Source: Ricordea florida (Eukaryota; Cnidaria; Anthozoa; Corallimorpharia; Ricordeidae). Taken from it: a stretch of 64,000 nt of DNA. The stretch spans positions 10,001 to 74,000 of the forward strand of contig OX453286.1 in NCBI GenBank assembly GCA_949710005.1, written 5' to 3'. Positions 57,301-64,000 of the stretch are shown piece after piece. Under the pieces are notes generated by a model that saw nothing but the letters and a program-made list of their open reading frames with translations, was not told the DNA's origin and did not search any database. Positions within the stretch are counted from its first letter, which is position 1, and the number at the start of each line of letters is the position of its first letter. A program made the position numbers and the translations under genes.

Positions 57301-59550
57301 CGTGAAAAATCAAAATGGCTGACTGTAGCATATTAATACCCAGACCCCTAGGTTCTCTCTGCCTACCGGAAGAAAACATGATTCTACAACGGAAGTTCAT
57401 TCATTCATTCTTTATTTCCCATGAAGTTGATTTATAAACTAGAACTTTAAACGCGCAAAATTATAGAGAAAGCAATGACTTTAAAAAATTTACGAAAGAT
57501 TGAGTTTATTTTATTGAAAAGCCCTTTTAGTACTTTCCTTGTTTCTCTGAGGACCCGAGGCTGAACGTTTAACAATAAACTTTGTTTGTAAAATAGTTTT
57601 TTTGGTAGATCCGTTTTGAAATTTGAACATTTTCACATAGTTTAATCTTAAATCAATAGTTAACTTTTAAGTTATGCTGTAAATGTTGCACTTGAGATGA
57701 AAATGACTTAGACTAGACATGTACATAGTGAAACTTAATTACAATATCAGAAATCAACTTTGTCTGTAAATTAGTTTTTAGTAGATTCATTTTGAAATTC
57801 AAAAATTTACAGTTTTTTTTCAATGGTCATGCTATACATGTTTTCTTGAGATGACATAAACTTATTACTCTGTTTTCGTGCCTCGTGCATTTTGCTTGAC
57901 GGACTAATAAAAAAGAGAGACTGCTGATAGTCTCGCAAGCTTGTTCTACCTGCACAAGAAATACATATTGCCTTGTAAAAGGTTACAAATAATATCAAAG
58001 ATTATAAAAATTGTGTCTTATGATGAGAACAGTTAATTTTAAGCGGTACATGGTCGAAAATCTCCAAATGCAGCTATTTAAGGCCATGAAAAAGAAAATA
58101 AGAAATTCCTGAGGGGTGGGGGGGGGTTGTACATGACCCCTCTGGAACGGAAATTCCGAGGGGGTGGGGGATCTAATTGGAAGAACCATCCGTGAGGGGG
58201 GGGGGGGGAATGGATATTTTCTGGAATCACACATTATATAAAAAATAACGTCAATCAATATCCAGCCATTTTGATCAAGCAAGCTTGAGAAATAAAGGAT
58301 TTATTATATCCCACAAAAGTTTCTTGCATGCACATACCACAAATCACATCTAGGCAAGATAGCCCCATCTTGCCTGCTCAGGTAGTGAATTTAAGCAACT
58401 AGTTATTGGCCAAGCATTCTTAATCTTTCAATATACAAACTAGATGAATCCTGACTGTACAACATGCAAAATGAGTGACGTCAATCTTGCCAGTACAGAA
58501 ATCATCACACTGTGCCAAAAATGCACAAACCAATAATTGTTTTGCTGAAAAAAGCCCACACACACAACTTTATTGATATTTCATTATCTTCATCAGTTAA
58601 TTATAACTTTCCGCACTACTGAAGGGTCAGTTTGAAGTACATTTAAACATATCTCCCCAAAAACAACGAACATGTGAGGCTTGAACAACACTGAGTACTT
58701 GATGCTGCACCCTACTTACAGTCTCTTGCCATGACTCTTTATGCATTACATTTGCCCAGTAAAATTGAATAATTCGTGAAGCACAAAACTAACAAAAATT
58801 AAGCAATTCTGGGAACACATGCTAACCTTTACTGGCATATCGACCATTATGAGTCACAGTGAGTATGAATCAATCTCTATCCATGCCCTCAAAGCAACCA
58901 AATATTAAAGCAAAATCTTATACCTTGACATCCTCTACTTCCTCCACATATTCTTCGTCAACTCTGGCGTCCGCTTCGGTGGCCTGTGCAATGTCTTGCT
59001 CATTTTCAACTTCGTCTTCTTGAGCCGTCACACGAACTTCAGTAAGTTCCAATAATAGAGCCACGTACACATAACAGATAAGAACAGAAAAAAAAACAGA
59101 TTACATTTGTGGCACAGCGCGACCTGAACTAATTTGGGCCAGAGCAATAAACTGCTTAAATAAGGATGGGATTGTAAGTTACCCTCTGTAATCTCGTCCT
59201 CAGACAAAACAAGTTGCAGTCATTCACACACACGAAGGAAAACAAAGCTATATCTTCTATGCTGTAATAGAAGCAATGGAGCGAAATCCTAGAATACCAA
59301 GGGATTAAAGCAAAACACTTTTAATCCATAGCATCAAAAAGAAAAAGCGCCATTCAGCTGTTGGTACCTTCGTGTGAGCAAAATCATCCCAAATGCCTAA
59401 AACATCATAGGACATGAGGGAATTCTAGGACACTCAAAGCTATCTTATAAATCACGCAAAATGCATTTGCTTACCATTTCCCTTGAGAACAAGCGAAACT
59501 GGCAAAATTAATAAAAATAAAAAGATAAATTTCCTCAGAAGTGGAAACAT
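48377..59550 (-). CDS. SSR1: SSR1 / TRAP-alpha, translocon-associated protein subunit, 12 exons
   Basis: ER membrane protein beside the Sec61 channel that assists translocation of secretory proteins. Exons, 5' to 3': 59550-59475, 59036-58924, 56904-56836, 54475-54373, 52351-52258, 50547-50514, 49844-49800, 49645-49559, 49282-49203, 49108-49030, 48770-48671, 48450-48377. All GT-AG joins keep frame (317 aa). Residues 1-20 are a signal peptide ([14 protein letters not shown]). Residues about 28-105 are very acidic ([23 protein letters not shown]), as in TRAP-alpha. The luminal domain has [12 protein letters not shown] and [16 protein letters not shown] (exon 9) is a glycosylation site. A membrane span follows at about 235-255 ([17 protein letters not shown]). 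The basic cytosolic tail ends [11 protein letters not shown], as in the family. Introns carry many repeats. Confidence 0.95.
52457..52562. repeat. Foldback MITE in SSR1 intron 4
   Basis: About 105 bp folds on itself. GTTATTTACTGGG, AAGGTCCATATGGGAAAAA and CTGTGCCAGAGGTCT pair with AGACCTCGGGCACAG, TTTTTTCCTATACGGACC and CCCTGTAAATAAC around a 3-base loop. Confidence 0.8.
53043..54329 (+). mobile_element. Kolobok-like TTAA transposon with THAP remnants
   Basis: Inverted ends of about 140 bp (left AAGTGCATATGAACCGAAAA..., right its inverse ending TTTTCGGTTCATATGCACTT) bound 1.29 kb. The right flank is TTAA (54326-54329) and the left is TCAA (53043-53046), a one-base decay. On the plus strand at about 53295-53600 a broken THAP zinc finger is readable: [30 protein letters not shown], then in another frame [13 protein letters not shown] (the Cys before AHF replaced by Tyr) and [11 protein letters not shown], the AVPT box. 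THAP plus TTAA fits Kolobok. No DDE domain is seen, so it is a dead derivative. It lies in SSR1 intron 4. Confidence 0.75.
55031..55150. mobile_element. 120-bp palindromic MITE with TA duplication
   Basis: The ends are perfect 29-bp inverted repeats beginning CAGTACCGCTCAAAGGTAAG, flanked by TA (55029-55030 and 55151-55152). A second inverted pair (CTCAACTCGATTCT / AGAATCGAGTTGAG) lies just inside. TA plus CAGT ends point to the Tc1/mariner-pogo group. Confidence 0.88.
55155..55620 (+). pseudogene. LINE 3' fragment in SSR1 intron 3
   Basis: The frame [20 protein letters not shown] matches the C-terminal PxxWNxLP...LK end of CR1/L2 reverse transcriptases. It is followed by a TTTTAATTTTAATTTTG-rich 3' region and AATAAAAGATATATATATA. 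Confidence 0.65.
55702..56619. mobile_element. TTAA MITE related in ends to the Kolobok-like element
   Basis: About 120-150-bp inverted ends (left GTGCCTATGAAATAAAAAAT, right the inverse of AGTGCCCATGAAGTAAAAAA) are flanked by TTAA on both sides (55702-55705 and 56616-56619). The terminal motif AGTGC-N-YATGAA is shared with the element at 53043-54329. The interior carries a GGGGTCC/GGACCCC inverted piece (56228-56300) and no coding region. Confidence 0.78.
56958..58233. mobile_element. TIR element in SSR1 intron 2
   Basis: The left TGTGGTTCTAGAAAATATCC, C-run, CACGGATGGTT and the right inverse AACCATCCGTG, G-run, GGATATTTTCTGGAATCACA form ends of about 45 bp. Inside, GGAAATTCCTAGGGGGTGGG and GGAAATTCCGAGGGGGTGGG are further inverted or direct copies. 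The flanks share only CATT, so the duplication is unsure. About 1.28 kb, no gene inside. Confidence 0.7.
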
Positions 59551-60118
59551 GGTGAGCCGTTGTAAAAACCGTTCCTTCTGATTAGATGGAAACGGATTTT
59601 CTGACTGTGCGATAAGACACAATCAGCAGAAATGGCTACCAGAACAAAAAGAGACCTTGTTGAACGTGACTGCAAACAAGTACGACCAGCGGATAAATTC
59701 CGTCTAGATCCCAGCTCCTGTAGTCTCCCTCGCAGCCGATTTTTGGATAAAGGTTGCGTGACATCCAAAAAACAGCTGAGGGGGGAGACTGCAGCTCCTG
59801 TTGATGGATATGTCACAGATCTATGTCACACTAAAAAAGTTTCTGTCAGTGCACTATAGCTTCTTACCAAGCATTTGAATCAGTTCCCACTCTCCCCTTC
59901 AGGAGGGACTACCAGATCTGGTATAATCGACATTCTCGGAGAATTCATCAAAGTGAATTCGCCACCAATTTCGTTTTGTCCCAAGAGAGATTCAAGAGAC
60001 TGGTTCACAGTACTGTACTGGACCAGCGGTCACAATCGCGGTCGAGTTTTACCGAGAAAAGTAGAAAAAGTAAAGAATTTCTGTCGTTTCTTTCCATGAA
60101 AATATAGCTTCACCCAAT
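59551..60118. promoter_or_regulatory. Divergent SSR1/NEDD8 upstream region
   Basis: 568 bp separates the SSR1 start (59550, minus) from the NEDD8 start (60119, plus). Both genes are housekeeping, so a bidirectional promoter is likely (inference). Two plus-strand open frames here (59632-59859 and 59875-60099) match nothing I know and may be part of the NEDD8 leader. A 72-bp MITE sits at 59721-59792. Confidence 0.55.
59721..59792. mobile_element. 72-bp mini-MITE with 8-bp duplication
   Basis: AGCTCCTG flanks on both sides (59713-59720 and 59793-59800). The ends TAGTCTCCCTCGCAGC and GCTGAGGGGGGAGACTGC are imperfect inverses. The left end matches the repeat at 36736. The 8-bp duplication is hAT-like. 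Confidence 0.75.
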
Positions 60119-63222
<3,104 letters not shown>

Positions 63223-63878
63223 TTAGCATTTCAATCTCTCCTGATCGTTTTGATGGAGTCATTATTACAAGCAATGTAATGATGTAATTCATAGTCTTTG
63301 TTAGAAGCCTTGTACATTTTGGAACCGTGCAAGTGTTCCCCTTGCCTGTTAATCACTGTCAATGGAATATCTTCCTTTTTTCTTTTTTTTTTTAAGATGT
63401 GAAATAAAGAAGCAGGACTACGGTATGCCACCTTTGTAAGCATGACAAACTGTTATTTTTCATTAAATGTTACACTTAAAAATTAAGATTTTAAATTACC
63501 AGACTTAATTTACTTAACAGCACTCCTACATACAACTAAGTAGGACTTTCAGGTTGAAAATAACTTTACTTATGCATCGTGCTCCATATTACCAACATCC
63601 CTCCATCAGGGAAAAAAGAAAAGGGTATTGCAGCAGGAATGTACCCAGACCTAGACATGTAAACAGTGTTTTGGTGCTTGCCTATAGGACGAGTATCTCT
63701 GGGAACGAAACCGAACCACGCCAGTCTCGTGACTACTGTGAACTGCCTTATTAGGAAAAATGACCTTTGTACTATGTGACGCAGGCGCATGAGAGGGATA
63801 AACATTACATCATCAATTCACCGATCAAAACAAATGCAGTGAATGTGTTTAAGGGCGGAAGGTTCATCACCCAGTAAA
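63223..63878. other. NEDD8 3' UTR and spacer before the last gene
   Basis: Contains the NEDD8 polyadenylation signal at 63403-63408. Nothing else is recognised; the short frames at 63554-63754 and 63566-63805 lack signatures. Confidence 0.5.
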
Positions 63879-64000
63879 ATGTCACAAGAACAAGGCTCCA
63901 TACAAGTGGAGGATACTTCGGAAAAGGAGAATGTCGAGCCCCCTTTGAAGAAAACGAAGATCTGCGAGGATAAAAGGCGTTATTGTTCTGATAAGCTAGA
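63879..64000 (+). CDS. Partial first exon of an unrecognised gene
   Basis: ATG at 63879 in a good context (AAAATGTCA) opens a frame that is still open at the window end (40 codons). It reads MSQEQGSIQVEDTSEKENVE, then PPLKKTKICEDKRRYCSDKL. It is acidic then basic, with PPLKKTK a possible nuclear signal. No family recognised. The strand and spacing fit a gene following NEDD8. Confidence 0.5.
   Translation, partial: MSQEQGSIQVEDTSEKENVEPPLKKTKICEDKRRYCSDKL

Noticed and set aside
59632-60099. Two plus-strand frames (75 and 74 aa) between SSR1 and NEDD8
   Set aside because: No domain; the first spans a 72-bp MITE insertion. More likely leader or spacer DNA.

Overview
This window is the end of a eukaryotic chromosome. 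It opens with 1,672 bases of perfect CCCTAA telomere repeat and runs through about 20 kb of transposon-packed subtelomere into a gene-bearing region. TTAGGG telomeres, intron-rich conserved animal genes, a large ankyrin-repeat gene and many Penelope-like, CR1/L2-like, Tigger, Kolobok-like and RecQ-helicase-bearing repeats suggest a cnidarian, probably an anthozoan such as a stony coral. That placement is inference from repeat and gene style, not from a database match.

Layout. 1-2471: telomere, then a degenerate TTAGGG-type array in the opposite orientation. 2472-5440: unique AT-rich DNA with a LINE endonuclease remnant. 5440-9722: a host repeat split by two nested DNA transposons, a Mutator-like element (5669-6822, 9-bp target duplication) and a Tigger/pogo element (6843-9658, TA duplication). 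The Tigger carries a nearly intact transposase plus a divergent gene for a HIRAN-domain protein. An uninterrupted copy of the host repeat at 12549-12957 shows both empty sites. 9880-10770: 20-bp satellite. 10800-20780: broken Penelope-like, LINE, Helitron, Tigger and MITE pieces.

Genes. 21014-24244 (+): protein with about 25 ankyrin repeats, with a frameshift in a T8 run and one intron. 25243-33462 (-) and 34468-42686 (+): two paralogous membrane dipeptidases, head to head, each with 10 exons at the same intron phases; all exon joins stay in frame (420 and 402 aa). 45304-47624 (+): BPHL/valacyclovir-hydrolase-like serine hydrolase, 3 exons, 305 aa. 48377-59550 (-): SSR1/TRAP-alpha of the ER translocon, 12 exons, 317 aa. 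60119-63222 (+): NEDD8, 6 exons, 82-aa precursor. 63879-64000 (+): first exon of an unrecognised gene cut by the window edge. These are ordinary housekeeping and digestive or metabolic genes, not an operon-like system. Two divergent pairs (dipeptidase A/B and SSR1/NEDD8) probably share promoter regions.

The introns hold many younger insertions: a TIR element with a RecQ-like helicase fragment and 9-bp duplication, a TTAA element with THAP-domain remnants, a foldback element with about 400-bp arms in NEDD8, a Penelope GIY-YIG fragment with a hammerhead-like motif, and many near-perfect palindromes. The strongest candidate for something little described is the two-gene Tigger element pairing a transposase with a HIRAN protein.
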